From: Pseudothauera rhizosphaerae
Lineage (GTDB): Bacteria; Pseudomonadota; Gammaproteobacteria; Burkholderiales; Rhodocyclaceae
Length of the DNA stretch: 64,000 bases
Direction of reading: 5' to 3'
Assembly (NCBI RefSeq): GCF_004801305.1
Contig: NZ_SSOD01000002.1
Location: forward strand, 248,001 to 312,000
Shown here piece after piece: positions 8,467 to 14,998 of this stretch. A program made the position numbers and the translations under genes. Position 1 is the stretch's first letter. Each line of letters starts with the position of its first letter. The notes below the pieces were generated by a model. That model was not told the origin of the DNA. It was given only the letters and a program-made list of their open reading frames with translations, and did no database searches.

Positions 8467-8915
8467 TGCGATTCTCCGGTGGTGTTTCCGCCCTGTCGGC
8501 GCGACAGCAGCAGCTCCGCCTCGTCCGTGAATTCCGCCTCCGCGGCCTCCACGGTGCCGGCCTCGGTCGGGAAGATCATGGTCAGGTCGGTGTCCTCGTG
8601 CGCAAGAAACACCTGCTTGCGGTGCGCGCTGGCCGGGATGACGTGGTAGCCGATCAGGTCGATGACCTCGCCACCGGCGAAGACCGTCGCGCGACCGCTG
8701 AAGATCAGCAACGTGGCGCGCTTGATCAGCGCCCCGGTCAGGCACACGCCGGCCGGGATGTGAATCGTCCGGGCGTACATGCCGGCGTGGAAAAGATGCC
8801 GCGTGTCGATCTCGACCTGGGGCATTGCGCTGGTGATGCGCTCCAGCCGGCGCACCTTGGCGACGGCCTCGCCGCTCATTGGCGGCAGTTGCGGGGCGAC
8901 AGCAGGCAGGCTCAT
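8451..8915 (-). CDS. Cupin-fold-like phage protein
   Basis: 154 residues beginning MSLPAVAPQLPPMSGEAVAK. Residues about 45-125 (MYARTIHIPAGVCLTGALIK, TLLIFSGRATVFAGGEVIDL, then VIPASAHRKQVFLAHED) form a string of beta strands with Gly turns and a late His, resembling a single-domain cupin. It is usual to find such a protein with an acetyltransferase in late operons of similar phages. Substrate and role are unknown. The ATG overlaps the upstream stop (ATGA). Confidence 0.6.
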   Translation of the reverse strand: MSLPAVAPQLPPMSGEAVAKVRRLERITSAMPQVEIDTRHLFHAGMYARTIHIPAGVCLTGALIKRATLLIFSGRATVFAGGEVIDLIGYHVIPASAHRKQVFLAHEDTDLTMIFPTEAGTVEAAEAEFTDEAELLLSRRQGGNTTGESQCLEQ

Positions 8916-9373
8916 TCCAGCCCCCGGAAGAACACGGCGTTGGTCTGCCGGTAGTCGCTGCGCGCAGCCATCACGCGCTCCAGCCGGCCACCAGCCGGCG
9001 CGCACACGAAGAGGCCCACGGCACTGGCCTCGCGCGCTGCGGCTTCAGCGGCGTACAGCAAGCGCGCGCCCAGCGCGCCGCGGCGCTCGGCCGGCACGAC
9101 GAAGAAGGACTCCGTCGTGGCCGTGCGCACGCCGAAGTGCGGCAGTACGCTCACGATCAGCACGATGAACCCGACCATCTCGCCACCACGGAAGGCGCCG
9201 CGCACGATCAGCGCGCCGGCCGCTTCCATTGCGCGGTAGGTGTCGAACTGCACGATGTGTTCGCCCAGCTCGGGGATGGCTGATTCCTCGGCGTACTGCG
9301 CGAACAGTTCGCCCAGGTTCGGCTGCTGCTCGAACTCGGCGACGGTCAGGGGGCGGATGTCGGTGTGCTCCAT
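8912..9373 (-). CDS. GNAT-family N-acetyltransferase, phage-borne
   Basis: 153 residues from ATG 9373 (MEHTDIRPLTVAEFEQQPNL). GNAT landmarks are present: beta4 GGEMVGFIVLIVSVLPHFGV, the acetyl-CoA segment ESFFVVPAERRGALGARLL (R/Q-x-x-G-x-G/A loop) and helix AAEAAAREASAVGLFV. It opens the virion gene block, overlaps the cupin-like gene by 4 bases and is probably made late. It may modify a phage or host protein; the target is unknown. A longer start further upstream would run into the divergent promoter cassette and is not favoured. Confidence 0.7.
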   Translation of the reverse strand: MEHTDIRPLTVAEFEQQPNLGELFAQYAEESAIPELGEHIVQFDTYRAMEAAGALIVRGAFRGGEMVGFIVLIVSVLPHFGVRTATTESFFVVPAERRGALGARLLYAAEAAAREASAVGLFVCAPAGGRLERVMAARSDYRQTNAVFFRGLE

Positions 9374-9452
9374 GCCGCGCACCGTAGCGCGACCGGCGCA
9401 AACCACGCGCACTGCGGTAGCACGCGATAAGGCCGGCACGGCGACGGCCGGG

Positions 9453-9564
9453 GAGTTGATCATCTGCAGCTGGTGAAAAGTTGTTGACTGCACGATATAT
9501 CGTGTGTATCATGTAGTCACGGTGGCGATGACGCTACCGCCGGCGCCTCCCGGTAGCGGGGCTT
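9453..9564 (+). repeat. Promoter-leader cassette, copy 1
   Basis: This 112-base block aligns without gaps to 9978-10089 with 8 mismatches. All of them lie in the first 61 bases, and the last 51 (9514-9564) are identical. It holds a promoter, a palindromic operator and a leader with an inverted repeat (CGCTACCG at 9532-9539 pairing with CGGTAGCG at 9551-9558). The block ends shortly before the Shine-Dalgarno of the first island gene. Confidence 0.9.
9484..9512 (+). promoter_or_regulatory. Sigma-70 promoter with operator palindrome, copy 1
   Basis: TTGACT (9484-9489), a 17-base spacer, and TATCAT (9507-9512). Most of the spacer is the perfect palindrome CACGATATATCGTG (9491-9504). A dimeric repressor bound there would block polymerase directly. 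It drives the two small genes at 9580 and 9781. No experimental data exist; the call is from consensus and symmetry. Confidence 0.8.
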
Positions 9565-9579
9565 ACGGGAGAAGAGAAA

Positions 9580-9762
9580 ATGACCACCATCACCGAAAAC
9601 ACCTTCGCGGCCGCCTGCTTCAACCAGAACAGCGTCACCGAGCTCGAACAAGCGCTCGCCGGCAAGGCCGATGCCACCGACTGCGCCGAATGGAACCTCA
9701 CGCCGGAACAGTGGCGCGCCGAAATCGAGTTGGCTCTCGCCGCCAAGCGCGAAAATGCCTAA
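9580..9762 (+). CDS. Small acidic phage protein, unknown
   Basis: 60 residues (MTTITENTFAAACFNQNSVT...). GGGAGAAGAG lies just upstream of the ATG. It is the first gene after promoter cassette 1. Sequence features are a short N-terminal Thr-rich segment and a helical part with WNLTPEQWRAEIELALAAK. No cysteines pair and there is no signal or membrane segment. No family is recognised. It runs opposite to the flanking late operon, as is usual for phage accessory genes. Confidence 0.6.
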   Translation: MTTITENTFAAACFNQNSVTELEQALAGKADATDCAEWNLTPEQWRAEIELALAAKRENA

Positions 9763-9780
9763 GCAATCGGGAGTAAGAAA

Positions 9781-9984
9781 ATGAGCCAGTCCGAAAAAAT
9801 CATCACCGCTCGCGCGAAAGCCTTCAGCACCGAACCGATGCAGGAATATCGCTTCCGCGTAAGCGAGTCGGGAGAGGTCAGCGTCTATGACGGCGTTGCC
9901 GGGTACATCGAGCGCGCATACCTGACCGGCTGGGCAGCGTGCCACGAGAGCCGTGCGCGGCGAGGCGGCGAGCCGTCGAGTTGA
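9781..9984 (+). CDS. Small phage protein, unknown
   Basis: 67 residues. The ATG is preceded by GGGAGTAAGAAA, nearly the same ribosome-binding context used at 10313. It contains EYRFRVSESGEVSVYDGVAG, then YIERAYLTGWAACHESRARR. A short beta hairpin followed by a helix and a basic tail is predicted by eye. Its last codons run into cassette copy 2 (GAGTTGATCAT), so the cassette boundary touches the stop codon. No family is assigned. Confidence 0.58.
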   Translation: MSQSEKIITARAKAFSTEPMQEYRFRVSESGEVSVYDGVAGYIERAYLTGWAACHESRARRGGEPSS

Positions 9985-10089
9985 TCATCCGCAACTTATG
10001 AAAAGTCGTTGACTACACGATATATCGTGTATATCATATAGTCACGGTGGCGATGACGCTACCGCCGGCGCCTCCCGGTAGCGGGGCTT
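9978..10089 (+). repeat. Promoter-leader cassette, copy 2
   Basis: Second copy of the 9453-9564 block at an offset of exactly 525 bases. The 51-base leader segment (10039-10089) is identical to copy 1, including the hairpin arms at 10057-10064 and 10076-10083. The better conservation of the leader than of the region upstream of the promoter points to function in the RNA or recent duplication. Confidence 0.9.
10009..10037 (+). promoter_or_regulatory. Sigma-70 promoter with operator palindrome, copy 2
   Basis: TTGACT (10009-10014), a 17-base spacer, and TATCAT (10032-10037). Here the palindrome extends to 18 bases, TACACGATATATCGTGTA (10014-10031), longer than in copy 1. It drives the genes from 10103 onward, including the KorA/TrfB-like HTH gene. 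If that protein is the repressor, the unit is autoregulated. Confidence 0.8.
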
Positions 10090-10102
10090 GCAGGGGAAGA
10101 AA

Positions 10103-10297
10103 ATGAAAGCCAAGCTCATCAGGTCCATCCGGGAGATGCTTGAGTTCCGCCTGACCAAGGCCCCTGACGCCGAGACCCGCGCAAAGGGTGAAGCGATGGT
10201 GGCGGAATATCTCGCCAAGGCAGAAGCTCAGCCGGAATCGTTCTTCCATGGCGAAGACTCGCGGTCGATCGTGCTTAAGCTGAACAATCTGAAGTAA
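10103..10297 (+). CDS. Small helical phage protein, unknown
   Basis: 64 residues from ATG 10103, with GGGGAAG five bases upstream; an in-frame TTG at 10088 is ignored because it would bury the Shine-Dalgarno. The sequence (MKAKLIRSIREMLEFRLTKA...) is a basic amphipathic helix followed by a second helix, VAEYLAKAEAQPESFF. It is the first gene after cassette 2. No domain is recognised. Confidence 0.6.
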   Translation: MKAKLIRSIREMLEFRLTKAPDAETRAKGEAMVAEYLAKAEAQPESFFHGEDSRSIVLKLNNLK

Positions 10298-10312
10298 ACC
10301 AGGAGTAAGAAA

Positions 10313-10531
10313 ATGGGTAAGTTCGTCAAGTTCCTGGGCCGCTGCGCGCTGAACGGTAAGCAGATTGCGGTGTATGAAAACGGGGGCGGCTCCTTCCGGC
10401 TGTCCGCGGAAACTGTCGGCGGCAAACCGGTGTTCTACAGCTATCGGGACGAACGCGGCAGGTCACACACTGTCGTTGTCGGCGGTTCGGACGCCCGCAT
10501 CGTGCAGCGCGGGCTGATCGAAATGGGTTAG
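10313..10531 (+). CDS. Small phage protein ending at an in-frame amber codon
   Basis: 72 residues (MGKFVKFLGRCALNGKQIAV...) with AGGAGTAAGAAA before the ATG. It contains several predicted beta strands (FRLSAETVGGKPVFYSYRDE, then RGRSHTVVVGG). Translation stops at TAG 10529-10531, but the same frame stays open to TGA 10709-10711. The product may therefore be a separate small protein or the N-terminal half of a protein of about 132 residues. No family is recognised. Confidence 0.55.
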   Translation: MGKFVKFLGRCALNGKQIAVYENGGGSFRLSAETVGGKPVFYSYRDERGRSHTVVVGGSDARIVQRGLIEMG

Positions 10532-10711
10532 CTGGAGCATTCCCAGGTCGGCGCTGTCGATGCCCGTACATGGGCAGACGGGATCGGCCGTATCCTCACT
10601 GACTCCGGTCGCACCGAAACCGTCAGGGGGTGGGGCTACATGGACGGAGATCTCCGTGTCCTCGTCGATGAGATGGGCCGCGACGCCTATTTGATCCATG
10701 CTGGGACCTGA
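10532..10711 (+). other. In-frame continuation past the amber codon
   Basis: 59 sense codons in the frame of the preceding gene follow TAG, reading LEHSQVGAVDARTWADGIGR, then ILTDSGRTETVRGWGYMDGD, then LRVLVDEMGRDAYLIHAGT and TGA. The composition is protein-like, and the stop is one base before the ATG of the next gene, a spacing typical of a real gene end. Explanations are a CAG-to-TAG mutation, readthrough, or a short gene starting at ATG 10640 or an upstream non-ATG codon. Confidence 0.5.
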
Positions 10712-10712
10712 C

Positions 10713-11135
10713 ATGATCACCATCGAAAACGACGGCCCGCACCTAGTGCGGACAAACTATTGGGACAGCGCGCCCGCCCAGCGCGGGTACTGCTATCTGT
10801 CCTGGAATGCGGGCTGCGGGCGGCTTCTTCTGCCCGATGCGATGGCCGGCGATGTCCGCGAGATGCAGCCCGCGCAATACGTCATCGTCAGCCGCGGCCC
10901 CTGGGCCGGGCAGGGCGGCCGGGAGGGTATCGAGCTGCTGTTCGAGGACCGCTCCGACTCGCCGTACTGCCTGCATCTCTCTGTCGAGCAGTCCGACCGG
11001 CTGTTGCCGGACGCCGACCAGGGCGGCAATTTCTCGGTCGCGGTTTGGACCCGTGCCGGCCTGCAGATCACCCTCCCCGGGAAATACCGTCATGTAGCGG
11101 CAATCCCGTGCCTCGACCCCTGGGTAGAGCAATGA
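10713..11135 (+). CDS. Conserved accessory protein, unknown function
   Basis: 140 residues from ATG 10713, one base after the preceding TGA. It contains NYWDSAPAQRGYCYLSWNAG, CGRLLLPDAM, QYVIVSRGPWAGQGGREGIE, LHLSVEQSDRLLPDADQGG and AVWTRAGLQITLPGKYR. I have seen this arrangement in beta- and gammaproteobacterial phages and mobile elements, but its function is not known. Its stop overlaps the start of the KorA-like gene (ATGA), which suggests coupled expression with that regulator. Confidence 0.65.
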   Translation: MITIENDGPHLVRTNYWDSAPAQRGYCYLSWNAGCGRLLLPDAMAGDVREMQPAQYVIVSRGPWAGQGGREGIELLFEDRSDSPYCLHLSVEQSDRLLPDADQGGNFSVAVWTRAGLQITLPGKYRHVAAIPCLDPWVEQ

Positions 11136-11356
11136 CGCCCGACCGTCTCACTCCCGACGCATTCGCCGCCCTCGCCGCCCTGCATCAGACCCGCAGCCCT
11201 GCGGCCCAGGAGGCCGCCCGGCTGGTGATGGTCGAGGGACTCAGCCAAACCAAGGCCGCGGCGCGGGTGGGTGTCTCGTCGGGCTCGGTGAGCAATGCCG
11301 TGGCCACCCTGCGCTCTCGCCTGGCGCTCGCGCGACGTGCGGCCGGGGTGGAGTAG
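11132..11356 (+). CDS. TrfB/KorA-family HTH transcriptional regulator
   Basis: 74 residues: MTPDRLTPDAFAALAALHQT, then an HTH with ARLVMVEGLSQTKAAARVGV followed by SSGSVSNAVATLRSRL. This is the DNA-binding unit of the plasmid regulator KorA/TrfB, with no dimerization tail beyond a short C-terminus. KorA proteins repress by binding palindromes near promoters. The gene closes the island that carries two palindromic operators, so it is the best candidate to bind them. That link is inference. The start overlaps the upstream stop. Confidence 0.7.
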   Translation: MTPDRLTPDAFAALAALHQTRSPAAQEAARLVMVEGLSQTKAAARVGVSSGSVSNAVATLRSRLALARRAAGVE

Positions 11357-11389
11357 CCTCGCCCCTGCGGCGCGCTTCACGCACACGCC

Positions 11390-12850
11390 CTACCTCAGGG
11401 CTGCGTATGGGTCGTAGTCGTTCGAGGATTGACCCTGCGGAACGCCCGGCGGATGTCGCTTGATCACAGGGAAGGCGAAGCTGAGTACCAGCGCATCTGC
11501 CCTGTTCGGGCTTGGCACGCCGCGCGCCTTCATGTCCTTCTTCGCTTCGATCTGCACCTTGCCATCTACCCGCGGCACGACCTCCGGGGCCTGAAGTTCA
11601 TCTCGAAGTTGCGGGTCTTCCGGGATGGCGCCGCCTGACTTGAGCCAGTCCCGCGCGGCCTTCCACATCTCGGCACGCTTGTTGAACGCGCCAGGATCGC
11701 CAGAGGCAGACGCGAACCACACCAGCGTCCAACTGCGGCCCATGCCCTGGCCGGCGGACACGATGCCTGTGCCGAAGCCGGCATCGACGAACACGGCATC
11801 CGCGCCTTCATCGTCTTCGAACTGGGCCAGCTTCTGCGCCACCACCAGGTCATTGTCGTTCTTCGGCATCACATGGAGGATGCGGAATGCCAGGCCCTGG
11901 CGCAGGCCGATCACAAGTTCATCGTCGCCCTCCCACGCCGGATCGCAAGTGAGGATCTTCGGTGCGAAGTCGTACTGCTCAGGCCGCAGCACGCGGCCGT
12001 AGGCGGCCGAAACGTCGGCCTCGCCGATGAACTGCCGCGCAGACATCGACGGGAACATGCCGCGCACGCGAACCTTAAAGAAGTCGCTATCCTCACCGTA
12101 GTCAGCCGCCCACTTGGCAATCTGCTCCTTGTTCGTGCCCTCGACAGTGCGGCTGTCGATCTGACGAGTCATCCAGCGGTGCTTGAAGCGACGGAAGCAT
12201 TCGCGGAAGCGCCCGGCGTTGCGCGTCGGGTTGCCGAACGCCAGCCAGATAATCTCGGTATCCTCGTCGGTCAGCGCGCCCTCGGCGACCTCCCACACCT
12301 TGTCGCTGATGGCCGACGCTTCGTCGAAGATCAGGACGATACGCTTGCCCTTGTTGTGCAGGCCGGCGAATGCCTCGGTGTTGTGCTCGGACCATGGCAC
12401 GAAGTCGGCGCGCCACGCCTTTGCGTGATCCTTGTCCATCGCCGCTACGCTGGTGGCCTGGACATCCAGCCAGTGCGACGTGATCGACGTCCTCTGCCAC
12501 TTGCCCACCTCGGGCGCGGTCTTCGTGCGAAGCTGCGTGTCCGTGTTGGCCGTGATGACGACCTTGGCATCCTCGCACGTCGAGAGCGCCCAATTCACCA
12601 CCATGCCGATGGCGGCAGACTTGCCGATGCCGTGCCCGGACGCCCTCGCGATCATCAGCGGCTGGAATCGTGTCACCGGGCTCTGCAAGTGGTCTCGAAT
12701 CTCCGCCAGCATCTCCGCCTGCCACGCGCGTGGGCCTGGGTGGTCAGCAAGCTCCCCGACTCCCCAGTCATACGCCATGCCTACCCATCGCAGCGGGTCG
12801 CGCGAGCACTCCGCAGCCAGCTCGATCAGCTCTGCATCAGGGTCAGCCAT
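11390..12850 (-). CDS. terL: Terminase large subunit
   Basis: 486 residues. The ATPase domain has an adenine/Walker A region ARASGHGIGKSAAIG (about 68-82) and Walker B IVLIFDEAS (about 170). A coupling-type SxxT-like TANTDTQL lies between them. The C-terminal nuclease has CDPAWEGDDELV and DAVFVDAGFGTG acidic motifs (about 300 and 345). It packages phage DNA into the prohead through the portal. The ATG overlaps the small subunit by 8 bases. The length is normal. Downstream the operon is broken by the antiparallel island before the virion genes. Confidence 0.88.
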   Translation of the reverse strand: MADPDAELIELAAECSRDPLRWVGMAYDWGVGELADHPGPRAWQAEMLAEIRDHLQSPVTRFQPLMIARASGHGIGKSAAIGMVVNWALSTCEDAKVVITANTDTQLRTKTAPEVGKWQRTSITSHWLDVQATSVAAMDKDHAKAWRADFVPWSEHNTEAFAGLHNKGKRIVLIFDEASAISDKVWEVAEGALTDEDTEIIWLAFGNPTRNAGRFRECFRRFKHRWMTRQIDSRTVEGTNKEQIAKWAADYGEDSDFFKVRVRGMFPSMSARQFIGEADVSAAYGRVLRPEQYDFAPKILTCDPAWEGDDELVIGLRQGLAFRILHVMPKNDNDLVVAQKLAQFEDDEGADAVFVDAGFGTGIVSAGQGMGRSWTLVWFASASGDPGAFNKRAEMWKAARDWLKSGGAIPEDPQLRDELQAPEVVPRVDGKVQIEAKKDMKARGVPSPNRADALVLSFAFPVIKRHPPGVPQGQSSNDYDPYAALR

Positions 12851-13355
12851 TGCGGGCGCGCGCCCTCGCCAGGCGTTCAGCGAGCGGGCCGACGAGATTC
12901 ACGTCCAGTCTGTCGCTGAACATCCCGAGGTGGCGCATCGCGTTCGTGATCGCCTGGCCCTTGTCTGCGATCTTGTACTCGGTCACGGTCGCGGTCGTGC
13001 CGTCTGCGCTTGCGACGGTGCGCACTTTCATCCCGGCGATTGCTGCCGCGGTGTCATCGTCCAGTTCCGTGACCTGCTTCGGCGTGCCGTCATCGTTGAG
13101 CAGCCGGCGCGGATCGAAGAAGGCCAGCCGGGCGAGTTCGAGCAGCACGCGATCCTGCGTGACCTCGGTGCGCCGCTCGCGGGCCGTCATGCGCTCGGCA
13201 ACCGCTGACGCAACCCAAGTTTTCCCAAGAAGTTGCGCGCCAATCCGATCTGCCGTTTTCGCGCTGTAGCCGGCACGGATGGCCGCCTGCGTCGCGTTCA
13301 GGTCGATCAGGTACTCGCCCACGAACTTGGCTTGCTTCGGAGTCAGTCCTCTCAT
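12843..13355 (-). CDS. terS: Terminase small subunit
   Basis: 170 residues. The N-terminus LTPKQAKFVGEYLIDLNATQ, then AAIRAGYSAKTADRIGAQLL, is the classical terminase small-subunit (terminase_2) HTH that recognises the packaging site. A central oligomerisation helix and a C-terminal tail (LDVNLVGPLAERLARARARN) follow, the latter probably contacting the large subunit. It overlaps terL by 8 bases and is separated from the upstream HTH gene by 18 bases. Confidence 0.85.
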   Translation of the reverse strand: MRGLTPKQAKFVGEYLIDLNATQAAIRAGYSAKTADRIGAQLLGKTWVASAVAERMTARERRTEVTQDRVLLELARLAFFDPRRLLNDDGTPKQVTELDDDTAAAIAGMKVRTVASADGTTATVTEYKIADKGQAITNAMRHLGMFSDRLDVNLVGPLAERLARARARNG

Positions 13356-13373
13356 GGATTCACCAAATCAACA

Positions 13374-13799
13374 TCAATCATGCGCACCGCTCGACACGTC
13401 GCGATCAGACCGCGCACCGTTACTGCCGTTCGTGGTGCGCATGGTTTTCCCGCGTGCGCATGGTTCGGCATTGCTCAACCGCACGACGCGCTCCAGCCAC
13501 GCCGCGCCGCCCATTCGATGAATCTTTGCGCGGGCGGGCAGGGACAGCATGAATGTCGCACGGACTTTCTCTACCACGCGCACAGGCTCAGCATGGCCTT
13601 GTGGCGTCACGCCACCGCGGCGGCGGCCGGACAGGATATCCCGCACGCAGGACTTGCTCACCCCGTACCGCTCGGCGAGCTTCGCGTAGCTCATCTTCGG
13701 CGCCTCTTCCGGGCCGCGGTCCTTGATGAGTTGATCCACCTCGGCATCGGTCAGCACGTGCCGCGGGTGTGCTTCGCCGACGCGATAGCCCCGCCTCAT
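13374..13799 (-). CDS. HTH-containing phage protein
   Basis: 141 residues from ATG 13799, overlapping the upstream stop (ATGA). Residues 15-70 read VLTDAEVDQLIKDRG and MSYAKLAERYGVSKSCVRDI, an HTH of the kind seen in phage HNH/AP2-associated and Mor-type regulators. The C-terminal half has FMLSLPARAKIHRMGGAAWL, a short ribbon-helix-like segment. Near-copies of the 13-base repeat occur in its 3' end. It may be a late regulator, but no specific family is claimed. Confidence 0.6.
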   Translation of the reverse strand: MRRGYRVGEAHPRHVLTDAEVDQLIKDRGPEEAPKMSYAKLAERYGVSKSCVRDILSGRRRGGVTPQGHAEPVRVVEKVRATFMLSLPARAKIHRMGGAAWLERVVRLSNAEPCARGKTMRTTNGSNGARSDRDVSSGAHD

Positions 13800-14029
13800 A
13801 CCACATGCCTCCACGTCTCGCCCTGCCGGGCCCGCTCGATGGCCGACTTGCTCACACCCAACCGCCGCGCCCATTCGTGAGCCGGAATGACCCATGTCGT
13901 CTCCCGCAACTTGCGCACGATCTCCGCATTGAGCTTCGACTGCGGCAAGTCCTCGCCGCGCTTCGTGAATTCATGGACGCGCGAAAGATACTCGCGCCAG
14001 TCGATGCCGTGTTTGCTGCCTCGCCTCAT
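13796..14029 (-). CDS. Small HTH phage protein
   Basis: 77 residues from ATG 14029 (MRRGSKHGIDWREYLSRVHE...). The C-terminal half WVIPAHEWARRLGVSKSAIE is a helix-turn-helix. The previous gene has a similar HTH, so the two may be a divergent pair that recognises related sites. The stop overlaps the downstream ATG. No target is known; the operon position just before terminase would suit a late-gene regulator. Confidence 0.58.
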   Translation of the reverse strand: MRRGSKHGIDWREYLSRVHEFTKRGEDLPQSKLNAEIVRKLRETTWVIPAHEWARRLGVSKSAIERARQGETWRHVV

Positions 14030-14039
14030 GCTGCCTCCG

Positions 14040-14672
14040 TTACTCAAAGCACACCCCCATCTCCTGCGACGCATCGGCCTGCACGCGGTCCAGGTACTCG
14101 CTGAACTCGCCCACCGTCATCTGCGTCGTGCTCTTCCTGCGCGTGACGATCTCGCCGGACGGCAGCACGATCTCCTCCATCACGCCGAACAGGCGCGCGT
14201 AGTGCTCGTGCCACACGTCCTTGTCGAAACGCCGGCCATTCACCCAGGCCTGCTCTGCGATGGTCGTGAGTACCGGGCCCCAGTAGAAGCGGTTCTGCTC
14301 CGCATTCCGTTTGCGCTCTTCCTCGGTCACGATCACGCCCAGCCCACCGCGCTGGATCGGCTCGGCGATCACCGCGGACAGCCTCACGACCTGCTTGTCG
14401 TCCAGGTAGGCGACACCGTTCAATGCGTCCAGGGCGACCTTGATGCAGTTGTCCAAGTCAAGGCGCGACCGGCTGGCCGTGCCGTCCTTGTTCTCCCGCG
14501 GGTGCAGCGCCAGATGCACACTGACAGGGCCTGCGAGCGGGCGGCGACGCGAGAGCGCGAACAGGAACCCGGCGTCCTTGCGGTACTGGACCGCCTCGGC
14601 GCTGCGCACGACGCGGCCGCCGAACACGCGCCAGTACCGGTTCGCGCTGATGGGGTACGGAAGAATGATCAT
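14040..14672 (-). CDS. RusA-NinB fusion recombination protein
   Basis: 210 residues with two parts. Residues 1-115 are RusA-like: MIILPYPISANRYWRVFGGR, then SRLDLDNCIKVALDALNGVA and YLDDKQVVRL, giving the catalytic acidic residues that resolve Holliday junctions. Residues about 120-210 (RNAEQNRFYWGPVLTTIAEQ ... VLPSGEIVTRRKSTTQMTVG, then EFSEYLDRVQADASQEMGV) match NinB, the lambda recombination protein. Most phages encode these separately. The frame is continuous. Start overlaps the upstream stop (ATGA). It probably acts with Erf and the exonuclease encoded on the other arm. Confidence 0.72.
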   Translation of the reverse strand: MIILPYPISANRYWRVFGGRVVRSAEAVQYRKDAGFLFALSRRRPLAGPVSVHLALHPRENKDGTASRSRLDLDNCIKVALDALNGVAYLDDKQVVRLSAVIAEPIQRGGLGVIVTEEERKRNAEQNRFYWGPVLTTIAEQAWVNGRRFDKDVWHEHYARLFGVMEEIVLPSGEIVTRRKSTTQMTVGEFSEYLDRVQADASQEMGVCFE

Positions 14673-14998
14673 GCGGCTTTCCTCCTCTTCGCTTCATTCT
14701 CAGCGCGCACCGCGGCGCGGATGCGCTCCGCACGTTCGGTGTCGCGCTCCCGCTGCAGGGCCTGCTGCCGGTAGTCGGCCATCGCGCACCGCATCCATTC
14801 GGCGTCCCCGGCGTGCTCCCGCACGGCCTCGCTCGCCTGCGCGTAGCTCGACTCGAACTCCGCAGCGCTGATCTCCCCGCACTCGCGCCGCCAGCGCCAG
14901 ACGGACTTGAAGTCGGCGCGGAACTGCTCCATGCCAGCGGCACGTTCTGCGATGTCGGCCCGAGCGGCGCACGCGGCCAGTTGATCGGTCAGGCTCAT
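14669..14998 (-). CDS. Helical phage replication-operon protein, unknown
   Basis: 109 residues from ATG 14998, which overlaps the helicase stop (ATGA). It is almost entirely helical and highly charged: SLTDQLAACAARADIAERAA, WRWRRECGEISAAEFESSYA and a C-terminal ERDTERAERIRAAVRAENEA. No catalytic motif is seen. It lies between the helicase and RusA-NinB genes, so a replication or recombination accessory role is likely but unproven. Confidence 0.6.
   Translation of the reverse strand: MSLTDQLAACAARADIAERAAGMEQFRADFKSVWRWRRECGEISAAEFESSYAQASEAVREHAGDAEWMRCAMADYRQQALQRERDTERAERIRAAVRAENEAKRRKAA

Noticed and set aside
9374-9493. Longer start for the GNAT protein
   Set aside because: It would extend through the 13-base repeat into the opposite-strand promoter cassette, and the extra residues do not resemble the GNAT fold.
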